DNA of 64,000 nt from Rhyacophila brunnea (lineage: Eukaryota > Arthropoda > Insecta > Trichoptera > Rhyacophilidae). A program made the position numbers and the translations under genes. Below the pieces are notes generated by a model that was not told the DNA's origin, made no database searches, and saw only the letters and a program-made list of their open reading frames with translations. The stretch lies in contig JAGYXB010001951.1 in NCBI GenBank assembly GCA_022495005.1, positions 10,062,001 through 10,126,000 on the forward strand, in the 5' to 3' direction. Shown here one piece after another: positions 23,286 through 32,459 of this stretch (position 1 is its first letter; the number at the start of each line of letters is the position of its first letter).

Positions 23286-23619
23286 GACAGGGGCAACCGG
23301 GAAGAATATTTAAAATAATGTTCATATGCATAAAATGTGTGTACTCATATATTATATATTTATAAGTTATTAAATTTAATATTATTTATGGTTTACCACT
23401 ATATTTGCCAATGCACAATGCTAAATAAACGAATTATTGACTAAATAAAAGGCAGTGTTTGGTTGTTCTGCCTCGCCCGAATGAGTTGCGTTTTTACTTT
23501 AACCCCTCGCGTCTAGATACAATTATTATAAAACCACTTTCGTAGTGATCTATAAATAATATAAATAATAAAAAATAATTGTAATCTTACCAATTATTAA
23601 TGACAACATTATATTTTTA
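23286..23619. other. No gene seen
   Basis: A+T-rich sequence. Confidence 0.5.
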
Positions 23620-23735
23620 GACCATTTCCGATCCTAATGTGCCTCTAGATTTTTTTAACGATAAATGGATGTTAGCCACTTGCTCAACTAATTAGATCCA
23701 TACTCACATTCCAAGCACGCATTGAAAAGCAATAT

Positions 23736-24220
23736 CTATTTATTTAAGAAAATAAAACAGTTTGGACATGACAAATCTAAATTCAAGACGTACACAACAT
23801 GAGATTTACATTATAACAAAATATTACCCTCACAAGAGAGAAAAAGAGAACATATTAAATTATAATTACAATAATAATGATGATGATAATAATAATAATA
23901 ATAATAAAATTAAAATAAAACATACGTAGGTACCGTAGGTACGTAGGTACAATTTTGTAGAGAAAAATAAAATTTCGAGAACAAAATACATACCACGTCA
24001 CCGAAAATATCTACGTCTTTAGGGAACGCATTGACTAGTCTTGCACCTCTCGCTAATGGTGCCTGATAGGCTTGACACGGAAACGGTTCCAATCCGGAAT
24101 AAATCATGGCTGCGACTACGTAGGTAATTGACAGGCGCATCTAAATTCAAATTCATTAAGACACCAGAATTGGAAACCATCCTTCGCGATAACGGGCAAA
24201 AGTGCTTAGAAAGGCAGTCG
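23736..24220 (-). mobile_element. LINE 3' end (family A) inserted in a SINE
   Basis: The minus frame 24140-23910 reads AAMIYSGLEPFPCQAYQAPL, ARGARLVNAFPKDVDIFGDV, VCILF, the C-terminal end of a Jockey/CR1-like ORF2, close to the copy at 768-1095. It is followed by a microsatellite-rich 3' UTR and a tail near 23736-23760 (TTCTTAAATAAATAG). 5' truncated: only the last part of ORF2 is present. The approximate 12-bp TSD fits target-primed reverse transcription. Confidence 0.7.
23864..23908. repeat. (AAT)n/(GAT)n microsatellite
   Basis: ATAATAATGATGATGATAAT followed by seven AAT-type units, inside the LINE 3' UTR. Confidence 0.9.
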
Positions 24221-24311
24221 GAAAATAATCATTTGTGTATTTGACAGATCGAACTTGGTACTCATGACATTGTAAGCCGACTCGTTACCCGCTCGACCAT
24301 CGTGGGCTGAT

Positions 24312-25102
24312 ATACAATAATTTTTACTACACAATAAAGCCATATATTAGATTACATCTGAGAAAAATACGGTTAATATTTTTGTCGTAGTTTTAATTTA
24401 ATTACCGAACGATATTTGTTCGTCTTACGCAAGTTTGGCTCTTTATAATAATATTATATTATGGAAAACCCTCATTGCTATGACGCACGCCTTTGTATAC
24501 GTAATGTATTTTGAATATTCTCTCATTTCTTTAATATGAATCCCAGTAGATAAAGGCAAATTTTCCATAGCTGGTAATATTTTTTTCACTCCGTCCTTTC
24601 TTATGTCATGCAATAGATTTATTGTTAGTGGATGCTTGTTTTATATTGAAAAACTGCAAGCTATTTTCTTGAACGTCAAAATAAGAAATATGATGCTGGA
24701 ATAGAGATATTTTATTTGATTATCACTAGTGCTTTGTAAAAAAAAAACAGATCTTTGAGATATATTTTATTTACACCAACAGAAAATAGAAAATATTATG
24801 TTAGATGAATAAGTGAACAAAAGATTTTTTAAATTATTATTCTTCATCTATATCCCCACAAGTTCACTCGATTTGTAAACAGTAAGTATTATAGGTACAT
24901 GGGATACACAATCTTTTCCGTTATATATGTAATAGTCATACTTTTCTTCTCTGCCTATGTCGTTCAGTGCGTTTTCTCTGATCCCGACAGTATTATGTAT
25001 ATCTGCCGTGTAATTTGTGAACAGAATGCAGGCGACGTTAAGACTCCGTTGAGGTATCCATAGCATATAGCCAAGCGGTTACATCTAAATTGTACGTATT
25101 AC
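24312..25102. other. No gene seen
   Basis: A+T-rich; a 72-codon minus ORF at 24848-25066 has no motif. Confidence 0.45.
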
Positions 25103-25454
25103 ATTTCACCGTAGAACAGATCGCTGTGAACTTTCTTTTCGGAAAGAGATAACTGTATACTATACCGTCACTTCTATAGCACTGGAATGAAAAATTACGC
25201 GTTGTTAATGGAGCATTGCAGACAATAATTTTGCAATGTTATTAGATCCTAACCTAACCTTACAGGTAATCCAGTATATCGGCTATTTTCAAAATTTGTT
25301 TGCCGCTGGCTTCCTGTAAACCGACAGGAACCGTATTTCATTTAGACATTAATTTTATCTCAGTTCTATACAACCAAAATAGGTTGAATGGTCTTTAATA
25401 TACGACCATATATTTACGATACAACATTTCACAGTGAAGTGTTGAAATTTCCGG
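25103..25454 (-). repeat. Dispersed repeat family R, copy 2 (inverted)
   Basis: Matches 4481-4880 in opposite orientation over nearly its whole length (TTTCACCGTAGAACAG to AAATTTCCGG). It lacks about 22 bp present in copy 1, has a shorter GGTTAGG segment, and carries a diverged stretch near 25330-25380. Confidence 0.75.
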
Positions 25455-26964
25455 ATACGTAGCCAAGCAGGGAACAACGTGTGACGAGTTCGACTGCAAG
25501 TTCCGCTCTCTTATCTCCTTACTTCTATCAATAGCATACCTCTTCAAAACCCAGTATCCGGGGTTCCCTCTTCCCTAAGTTCAGTATGCACCTTGTTCAT
25601 GAATCGTAACGTAAAGCTGCATTTTCAGAATGGAAGCATTATTGTTACGGAATTTGTTTTTTACCGACTACAACCATCCCAAATATACCGCATTGAGTTT
25701 AATGTTGCTCCAGCCATTTCTATTTGAATTGCGATCCTACTTTGCGAAGTCTTATCGTGCATCCCAGTATATTTGTAGTAGTCAATGACTTCGGGCCTTG
25801 TCAGCATTTTTACGACAGTGTAAGAATTATCAACTTAAGTAAACTATCGCACAATCGTCGCATCTACAGTTAGCATATTCTACACGCGTGACATCGAAGT
25901 GCAATAATGCCAGCAGATTTCTCAATTGCAAACTTCATCAACAATGACTCCCAATTTACCGAATATTCATGCTTATAATTAGCGGGTCATAGTTGATGAG
26001 TTAGTCAGTCTAAATACCTATTAGTATCAATCTTAATCTCGCTCCATCTAAGTCTCTCCGCACAGCATTCTATTCCACCGAGCTTGGGCATTATTATAAG
26101 TATTGTAACATAACGCTCTTGTAACATACTCTTGTACAGACTGTTGCTACAAATAAAACTCGCTCGTCCATCCATCGGAGCAACCAACAAATATCGACTT
26201 CGCATCTCTCCTCCTGATGACTCCTGGTCATCCCCAATCACGGCGGTCTCGTCCCTCAGCCACGAGACACGCAAAATATTTAAAACTGTCGACACTCGAT
26301 TTTCTGTCCACCGGTGATCAGATAGATGAAAATCAGAATCCGGTCGATTTTCTCTTGAATGCCGGGCCTATAGAGTTGTCGAATATAATATTCGAAATAT
26401 TTTTTATTGGTTTATGCCATTTTTAGATTAAACTAAAAATAATGTAAATTCTATGCTCAGGTGCTCATGCCCTTTTATAAACAAATATGTAAAAAATATC
26501 TTTTTATTTTCATATTTGATTCATAGATTCGACTTTTTAACATGCGGCTCACACACAGCGCTGAGTTTTTCCCTTTTTATGAAAGCAAAACGAATTTGTC
26601 TTCCTAAAACGTAATGCTTTTGCAGATTAAAGAAAAATATCGTACTATCTGCTTAAAAGTTCAGTTAGTAAAATAAAGCAGTGAAACGTACGGCAAGATA
26701 AGCTCTGCTAAACGGAGGATCGTATAGCTACAGCATAATCTGCTGGAGTAACAACTTGAATGCTAATTACGTGCTTATAAAAAGAGCTACATTATTTATC
26801 ACATATTCTCGTAGCACTTGGGAAATGTTCTAAGTTGATCTCTTAAATATGTTCCACGCTATTATTCGTGACTATATGCATATTGAAGGCGAGTTACTGT
26901 TTCATGCTGTTCCTTGCGCAACTAGATGTTAAATGAATATTTGTTCTTAATAACTTATTCAAAA
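25455..26964. other. No gene established
   Basis: 26000-26320 holds overlapping ORFs on both strands (96 codons minus, 61 and 69 plus) without known domains. Around 26118-26190, CTTGTACAGACTGTTGCTAC followed by AAATAAAACTCGC and CAACCAACA resembles an LTR end, but no second LTR or primer-binding site could be shown. Confidence 0.35.
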
Positions 26965-27290
26965 TTATGTATGTTCAACAATTAGAATGTTACATTCTTA
27001 AATCTTGTGAATTATTCGTTGAATAAAAACTATAGTTAATTAAAAATTATTAGCAAGTTCAAGTAAGTTATAACAAAAAATCTCGGGGTGATCTCCGACG
27101 TCGGTTAGTTATTAAAGTAATACCTTCTTTGATTTAAAATACAAAAGCTGATCGCCAATAATAGCTCAATTTGGAAAGCCCTTCAGAGAGTATTAAGAGC
27201 AGTTAGTTAAAATTTGTCGCAATTATGTATGGCGCCTTTGGTATAGTGATAGGTATATGTCACATATATGCACATACAATATGTGCATGA
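26965..27290 (+). repeat. Composite dispersed repeat, copy with decayed tRNA-like end
   Basis: TTAGAATGTTACATTCTTAA, ATTGTTAGCAAGTTCAAGTA-like sequence, GACGTCGGTTAGTTATTAAA and GCTGATCGCCAATAATAGCT in order, then TATGGCGCCTTTGGTATAGTG, which corresponds to the start of the tRNA-like unit at 2374-2299. The T-arm part is replaced by CA/TG-rich sequence. Confidence 0.65.
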
Positions 27291-27398
27291 AATGCGATTA
27301 TTTCAGATATTACCACTTATTTAAACCTACGAGATACTCGTACGTGAATTAAATACAAGATAGTAGATATCACGCAACTATCATTCGGTGTAATATTA

Positions 27399-27537
27399 AG
27401 CGGTGTACACATTGGCAACAAGTTGCTGCCAACCTCATTAAATTTTGATTAAAATAATTAATGGTCATATAAATTATCATAATTATCGTTAAATTTAATG
27501 AATTTGTCAGGAACTTGTTGCCAATGTAGACACGGTA
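27399..27537. mobile_element. 139-bp MITE with TTA flanks
   Basis: Left AGCGGTGTACACATTGGCAA and right the inverse of TACCGTGTCTACATTGGCAA, with ACAAGTT continuing in both arms. TTA flanks both ends (27396-27398 and 27538-27540). A 3-bp T(T/A)A duplication fits the PIF/Harbinger superfamily; without a transposase this is inference. The interior is A/T-rich. Confidence 0.75.
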
Positions 27538-27785
27538 TTAACTTCATATTTTTCCCGGTTCTTCCATTACCTCAGACATTTCGTAACATGCGTACGTCAC
27601 GAAAAATCTCTTGGCAGTTTCAATTTTGCTCGTCGATCTTGCCGAAGGTATTCTTCGATATCTTTTGACTTACGATCTTACTTCTCACCGTATAATTTTT
27701 CTAATTGGTATTTTTTTCTAAAACCCACGTTAACCGAAGGAAAATTTTCGCCGACAATTATTTATCTTTGGAAACTTTCAATTCT

Positions 27786-28080
27786 TTCTTCCGCTTGGTC
27801 GTACACGAGAATGTGAATTATTCATTTGAATAAAGAAATATTTAATAAAAATTGTTAGCAAGTTCAAGTAGACGTTATAACTAAAATATTGGCGAGAGCC
27901 GGACGTCGGTTAGTAATTAAGGTAATTAATATTCCTTGATTTAGGTAATACACATATACCGACAGTTCATAATTACGCAATGTGATAAGCATTTAATCTA
28001 TAACCTACTAGTTTAAATTATTATTATTATTATAGATTGGCGCGACTCCACGGGTTCAAATCCCGTCGACATTCGTTTTT
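27786..28080 (+). repeat. Composite dispersed repeat with tRNA-like 3' module
   Basis: TTCCGCTTGGTCGTACACGA, GAATGTGAATTATTCATTTG, GTTAGCAAGTTCAAGTAGAC, GGCGAGAGCCGGACGTCGGT and TTACGCAATGTGATAAGCAT in order. It ends in a tRNA-like segment with box B (CGGGTTCAAATCCCGTCGAC near 28057-28073) and a T run. The first four blocks recur at 29560-29685; later ones at 49272 and 40180. Confidence 0.7.
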
Positions 28081-28404
28081 TTTCAAATGTGATTTTTTCT
28101 AAGGGGTATATAATATAATGTATAAGTATATCTGAAGTGTTTTCAAGTTATGTATGTTAAATATGTATCGTTATTTACATTCGCGGTATATGTTTACAAA
28201 TAAAAGTATCCAAAGGTTTGTTTACGTGAAGTTTGGTAGGTACCTTTAATTAAGAAGGTTCTGAACCTTCCATATCATGTGGTAATAGTATTTCAATATT
28301 ATTATTTAAAATAACCAAAACCTCATCAATCATCTGTTATGACACTGTTTTTATTTACTTATTTGTTAGATTTACACCATGCTAACAATTTTTTTCGCAT
28401 TTCG

Positions 28405-28535
28405 TAGCTTAAGATTTTCCTCGATTGGTGCGAGTGCAGATCCACTGAACTGTTCCGGGTAGCAGACGACAAATCTAAGATCGCCTTGTTGGTGGCCGAC
28501 CTCCGCTAGGGCATGGCACAATAAGAAAATGAAGA
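28405..28535 (+). mobile_element. LINE C-terminal fragment (family C)
   Basis: Reads WCECRSTELFRVADDKSKIA then LLVADLR*GMAQ*. The same nucleotide core (GAGTGCAGATCCACTGAACT) is present twice on the minus strand at 12165-12465. Interpreted as the extreme 3' end of a LINE ORF2; the internal stops show it is dead. Confidence 0.5.
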
Positions 28536-29559
28536 ACAAATTGTTATGTAACCGAAAACTGTAATTACTTTTTTCTTAAATTTTTCCCATACCTACACTT
28601 TGATTTCAGTTAGAAGTAACACAGTTATATTAAATATTTTCTAATATATTTAAAAAAAAATCTATACGTATGAGATTTATTAACTTGTCAACCTCAGTGT
28701 GAAAGACCCTAGTAAGCGCGTTAAACACTATTTGAGTCACCATTTATCAAATGACACAATTTTACTTGTACGTACCTACTCGTATTTACGTATATGTACT
28801 TATTTTTATTTGTAAGTACAGATGTAAGCAAGAAGAATAAACTCGTATTAAATATATTAAAATGTAATCAGCAATAAAAACAAACGTTCTCTTTTAATGT
28901 CTAACGCATTTTTTTATAAACTCAACAACACTCCTGTTACAAAAAGTTCGCGTGTTGTTTCCTCGAAATTACTGTCATACACTCCGTCTTCCAGAAACCA
29001 CTCAAAACTTAAGTGAAAAACATGCAATGTAAAAATTACTCGGTTCCGCTCGTACTCGAGAGAAAGAAATCTCAAAACATGTCGTTTCTTTGAGCGAATC
29101 CGACGCGGTGGCTTTTCACACTCCAATTAAAATATTCGCAACGCCGGCGCCGTGCTTGCTAGTTTTTTAAAATTTGCTTTGTAACCCGTAGAGGCTGGCC
29201 GTCGAATATATCGGTGCATCGACTTATTATACGTTTTCGCATGTACTGTAATATTATATCTATCGACTGACAGAACTGTAATGCTACTAATGATATTTAT
29301 TAGCAAAATTATATTATTATGTGATTAAATATAATTTATCGATTTTTTTTATCTCGAAAAGGGTTTTAATTAATCTACAAAGTAATTAAATAGTTAGGTA
29401 CAAAAAAAATTATAATTCTAAACACGAACTTTTTAAACTACATTTTAATCATTGTAAAATAAAGAAATGTTCATATTTTTTTTCATTTACCAGAGCCAAA
29501 TTAAATGTAAAATCTTTTTAGGGGCCGCAAACCAATTATTTTTTTAAAACAGTAACACT
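28536..29559. other. No gene recognised
   Basis: A 70-codon minus ORF at 28914-29126 shows no motif. The rest is A+T-rich. Confidence 0.45.
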
Positions 29560-29685
29560 TCCGCTTAGTCGTAGACGAGAATGTGAATTATTCATTAGAA
29601 TAAAGAAATTGTTTATTAAAAATTGTTAGCAAGTTCACGTAGATGTTATATCTAAAGTATCGGTGAGAGCCGGACGTCGTGTGGT
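29560..29685 (+). repeat. Composite dispersed repeat, 5' part
   Basis: Near-identical in order to 27786-27905: ACTTCCGCTTAGTCGTAGAC, GAATGTGAATTATTCATTAG, GTTAGCAAGTTCACGTAGAT, GAGAGCCGGACGTCG. It stops abruptly after GGACGTCG at about 29681. Confidence 0.7.
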
Positions 29686-30052
29686 CGATTGGTGCAATTT
29701 ATTAAATGAACGCTCATGTTAAAACAGTTTTACCCGTGATTTTATAAACAGAAAAGTCAAGGTTAACGTTTAAAATTAATGATTTACTTTGAAACCTTCG
29801 TTAGTCAAAGAATTTAGTGGATTCATTAAAATGCTAAATTATTTATTTAATAATAAGAGCGACAGCAGAAGCGTATTCTAATTAGCAGCATTTCAAGGTT
29901 GTGTTGACACATTACCACACTGTGGAGATTAGTGACTGGTAGTGGTACTGGTAGACTAGTAGTAGTGGTTTGTCTTTTTAACGTATTCATTATTATATTA
30001 ATACTATCGACCGAAGGTACTTGATGGAATTTCAATTTAAAGACATTCCATT
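29686..30052. other. No gene seen
   Basis: A+T-rich; includes a GTAGTGGT-type low-complexity stretch at 29935-29970. Confidence 0.5.
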
Positions 30053-30075
30053 ACTCAAATGGAATGTCATCATCA

Positions 30076-30492
30076 TCAGCCGGGGTCAATCCACTGCTGG
30101 ATGAATGCCTCCCCAAGCTTTCTCCAACTCTCTCGGTCCTGTGTCGTTCGCTGCCACGTATTTCCGCCGAACTTTACCAGTTCGTCAATCCAGCGGCTTT
30201 TAGGGCGACCCTGTGGCCGTTTAGTACCCCTTGGGTACCACTGGATGATGGCATTTGTCCAGCGGCCATCCTTTCGGCGAGCAATGTGCCCCGCCCATCT
30301 CCATTTCAGCTGTTTGGCAACGTCTATTACATCGCGTACTCTTGTCTGCTTCCTTACCCATTCGTTCCTCTTACGGTCCTTTCGCGTGATGCCCAACATG
30401 CACCTCTCCATGCCTCGCTGTGTGACTCTTAGCCTTTGGACATCTCTCGTGTTGAGGGTCCACGTCTCGCAGTCATTTGCAGATGGGGTCAT
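30076..30492 (-). pseudogene. RTE ORF C-terminal tail
   Basis: The minus reading includes ANDCETWTLNTRDVQRLRVT, MERCMLGITRKDRKRNEWVR, KWRWAGHIARRKDGRWTNAI and RPQGRPKSRWIDELVKFGGN, ending LGEAFIQQWIDPG. This is the conserved region downstream of the RT domain in RTE/BovB-like insect LINEs (CE.W....D..RL, E..ML.I...DR, WAGHI.RR.D.RW, GRP..RW.D). It sits in a different frame from the endonuclease piece, overlapping it by about 20 bp. The RT fingers-palm with YADD lies in the deleted part, so the copy is dead. Confidence 0.85.
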
Positions 30493-31100
30493 TTTCAGCT
30501 TGGAAAGCCGCTAGCCTGTTCTCCAGCTCTTGTTGGAATTCGACTCTGCTTCTCAAGCCTCTGCGGACTCTGGGCTTCTGCATCAGTTTGGATCTCTCAC
30601 GTTTGATGTTAAATCGTACTTTACACCTTACCATTCGGTGGTCGCTGCCAGTATTAAATTTGTTAATGACTGTGCTGTCTAGAAAAATATCCTTCTTGTC
30701 GGTGAGGATGTAGTCGATTTCGCTGGTTCGTTTTGCTGGGCTTCGCCATGTCCATTTTCGAGAAGGCTTCTTTTTGAAGAATGAGTTCATGATGTAGAGA
30801 TTGTGGTTTTCCGCAAACTCCACTAACATGTCTCCTCGGCCATCCCTGGTGCCATGTCCGAAGTTCCCGACCGCTACATCATCCTGGTGTTGAGATCCGA
30901 TTCGTGCATTAAAGTCTCCCATGATGATAGTGAAGTGACATTTCCGTTTATTTTTCAACGTACTGATTTCTTCATATAGCTCCTCCACTATTTCATCAGG
31001 TGAGTTTTGAGTGGGCGCATAAATTTGCAAAAGCAGAATCTGGTATCTTTTGCTGAGCTGAAGTGTGAATGGAATGTAGTGTAATGTAATGGAATGGAGG
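30473..31100 (-). pseudogene. RTE endonuclease domain (partial)
   Basis: The minus reading contains QIYAPTQNSPDEIVEELYEE, then TIIMGDFNARIGSQHQDDVA, NSFFKKKPSRKWTWRSPAKR and GSDHRMVRCKVRF. These are the exonuclease-endonuclease-phosphatase motifs of LINE endonucleases: YAPT, the GDFNA.IG block with the catalytic D and N, the RKWTWRSP / EIDYIL block and the terminal SDHR with the catalytic histidine. The N-terminal part of the nuclease fold is missing, and the first codons derive from flanking DNA. The enzyme would nick target DNA to prime reverse transcription. Annotated insect proteins of this type are often labelled craniofacial development protein 2-like, a naming artefact for RTE endonuclease. 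Confidence 0.88.
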
Positions 31101-31106
31101 TAAGTC

Positions 31107-31175
31107 ACTCAAATGAAATAGTACAAAACTTAAATCCATTAGAATTTCATTTATTATTGATCATATTGTAGTTTG
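31107..31175 (+). repeat. Family P repeat, resumed after the RTE insertion
   Basis: ACTCAAATGAAATAGTACAA then AACTTAAATCCATTAGAATT matches 10306-10375 and 51190-51225. The piece before ACTCAAATG is displaced by the RTE element, so the LINE landed inside this older repeat. Confidence 0.65.
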
Positions 31176-31598
31176 GGATTTTTTTTTCTGCTCTCAGTAG
31201 CCCCAATGTATTCAACATGCTATTTGTGCGATGCGTCCGTAGATGCCACATAGTATGTGAAAACTAAATGTGACACGCTACGAAGTTCAGTATGTCCAAT
31301 AGCCGGGTCTACACTCGGGACTTTTCCATACGTCTCACGAATTGAACTCAGGGCATGCGTCATCGACCTTGAAATCGGTTTGAAAATGGCCACCATTTTG
31401 TGATGAAAGTACTAACGCACTGCGATCCGACCGGCTTGAATTTCTGTTCAACACCCCAGCAGCTTCGTATTTTTTCGGTAAGATTCGGGTCGTTCGTGCA
31501 TTTGGCTGTCAGTTGCGTTGTCAATAAATGTATTTATTTGAGTCTATTTGATCATATTGGATGCATTTTAGTATTGGAATATTACGATTTTTTGCAAA
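31176..31598. other. Region upstream of the MADF ORF; possible transposon terminus
   Basis: CCGGGTCTACACTCGGGACT at 31303-31322 resembles a G/C-rich DNA-transposon end, loosely like the Harbinger-type end at 61291 (shared CGGGAC). No matching inverse end was found. A 69-codon ORF at 31400-31609 has no motif. Confidence 0.3.
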
Positions 31599-32096
31599 AT
31601 GTCGACTGAAATGATTACAATGGATTTTATTGAGAGTAAGGGCACATTGCGCATTATGGGATATAACGATAAAGACTATACGAACAAACTGAAGCGCAAT
31701 GATGCCTACATATTATTGGCAGGAAAATTTGGAATGTCAGTTTTAGGGGTAAAAATAAAATGTTTACGGTTCTACTTTTCCAAGGAGTACCATACAACAA
31801 AGGAAACAAAGAGTGGCGCTGGGGCTGACAACAAGCATGAACCCTCGTGGTTTGCATATGAGTCAAATGGCATGTCGATAATAGGGGTTAAAAATAAAAT
31901 TGAGAGCTTGAGTTCGTATTTTTCAAAGGAGCTCCACAAGACTAAGGAAACAACAAGGAGTGGAGCTGGGGCTACAGCAAAAATGAACCCTCGTGGTTCT
32001 CATACGAGTCACTGTTGTGATGTATCGAATTTATTATCTAGTTATAGTAGGTATTCAATGACATATTGTAGTATTGATGTGTCGTATTATGTATAA
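31599..32096 (+). CDS. MADF-domain protein fragment with internal duplication
   Basis: A 165-codon ORF. Residues about 10-90 match a MADF (Myb/SANT-like, Adf-1 type) DNA-binding domain: DFIESKG, NDKDYTNKLKRNDAYILLAG, GVKIKCLRFYFSKEYHTTKE and TKSGAGADNKHEPSWFAYES. The SGAGAD....WFAYE signature is typical of insect MADF proteins. The usual early tryptophan (LW...) is missing. Residues 91-138 repeat the second half (GMSIIGVKNKIESLSSYFSK, then ELHKTKETTRSGAGA), and after SGAGA the second copy is read in a shifted frame, giving MNPRGSHTSH instead of the PSWFAYES codons. MADF proteins occur as host transcription factors and as the DNA-binding partner of PIF/Harbinger transposases. The domain is single and incomplete and a SINE starts two bases after the stop, so I infer a transposon-derived or pseudogenised fragment. 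Expression is unproven. Confidence 0.6.
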   Translation: MSTEMITMDFIESKGTLRIMGYNDKDYTNKLKRNDAYILLAGKFGMSVLGVKIKCLRFYFSKEYHTTKETKSGAGADNKHEPSWFAYESNGMSIIGVKNKIESLSSYFSKELHKTKETTRSGAGATAKMNPRGSHTSHCCDVSNLLSSYSRYSMTYCSIDVSYYV

Positions 32097-32097
32097 C

Positions 32098-32255
32098 GCC
32101 CACGGTGGCCGCGCGGTTGAAGCGTTGGACTATTATGCCGTGGGTCCCAGGTTCAAATCCTGGGTCTGGCAAGTACACATATTATTTTTCAATTTGTGTG
32201 TGAGTCAGGGTAAGACCTAATAGGTAGTTTGAGCAAGTGGCTGACATCCATTTTG
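32098..32255 (+). mobile_element. tRNA-derived SINE, head and body
   Basis: GCCCACGGTGGCCGCGCGGT (box A) and box B GGTTCAAATCC at 32150-32160, followed by TCTGGCAAGTACACATATTA, TTTTTCAATTTGTGTGTGAG, and GAGCAAGTGGCTGACATCCA. The head reads as a tRNA with a normal-looking T arm (CCCAG-GTTCAAATC-CTGGG). Best reference copy for the family here. Confidence 0.85.
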
Positions 32256-32375
32256 CCTTTGACATCCGTGTAAAGTTCTGAAAAAGGACGTTTTCATTCG
32301 ATTCTGTTGCCCTCATTATTCCGAACAGTAGTCAGAAAATATATTATATCATTAAATTTAAATCTCTTCAACTTA

Positions 32376-32440
32376 AATTGATGTAATTACAATATACCTA
32401 GTATAATAATTATACTAGGTATATTGTAATTACATCAATT
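32376..32440. repeat. 65-bp perfect palindrome
   Basis: Two 32-bp arms, exactly complementary, separated by one base (A32408). The left arm begins AATTGATGTAATTACAATAT and the right arm ends ATTGTAATTACATCAATT. ACAATTACATCAAT is then repeated directly at 32441-32454. A perfect inverted duplication with a 1-nt spacer is unusual; it may mark a fold-back event during repair or replication, or a folded assembly artefact. Confidence 0.95.
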
Positions 32441-32459
32441 ACAATTACATCAATATTTA

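Larger units (their letters stand above)
23620..24311 (-). mobile_element. tRNA-derived SINE split by a LINE fragment
   Basis: The 3' body lies at 23620-23735 (plus strand ACCATTTCCGATCCTAATGT, then GTTAGCCACTTGCTCAACTA). The head lies at 24221-24311 (minus strand: GGTCGAGCGGGTAACGAGTC, then a decayed GTTCGATC box B). The halves align to intact SINEs if 23736-24220 is removed. GAAAAGCAATAT (23724-23735) and GAAAATAATCAT (24221-24232) look like the decayed TSD of that LINE insertion. Confidence 0.7.
30066..31106 (-). mobile_element. RTE-clade LINE, internally deleted, with TSD
   Basis: Minus-strand retroposon about 1.04 kb long: endonuclease domain, then directly the C-terminal tail, then a short 3' end of GGCTGATGATGATGA type (plus strand CATCATCATCAGCCGGGG at 30069). 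Short trinucleotide 3' tails and an apurinic-like endonuclease are hallmarks of RTE elements. ACTCAAATGGAAT (30053-30065) and ACTCAAATGAAAT (31107-31119) flank it as a target duplication, inside family P repeat sequence. The whole reverse transcriptase domain is missing between the two coding pieces. Two other RTE 3' ends occur at 41697 and 56803. Confidence 0.85.

Noticed and set aside
26118..26320. LTR of a retrotransposon
   Set aside because: AATAAA and a CAACA end are suggestive, but no second LTR, primer-binding site or gag/pol sequence was found in the window.
30059..30713. Plus-strand ORFs of 151, 122 and 78 codons
   Set aside because: They lie antisense to the RTE endonuclease and tail, whose motifs are unambiguous on the minus strand.
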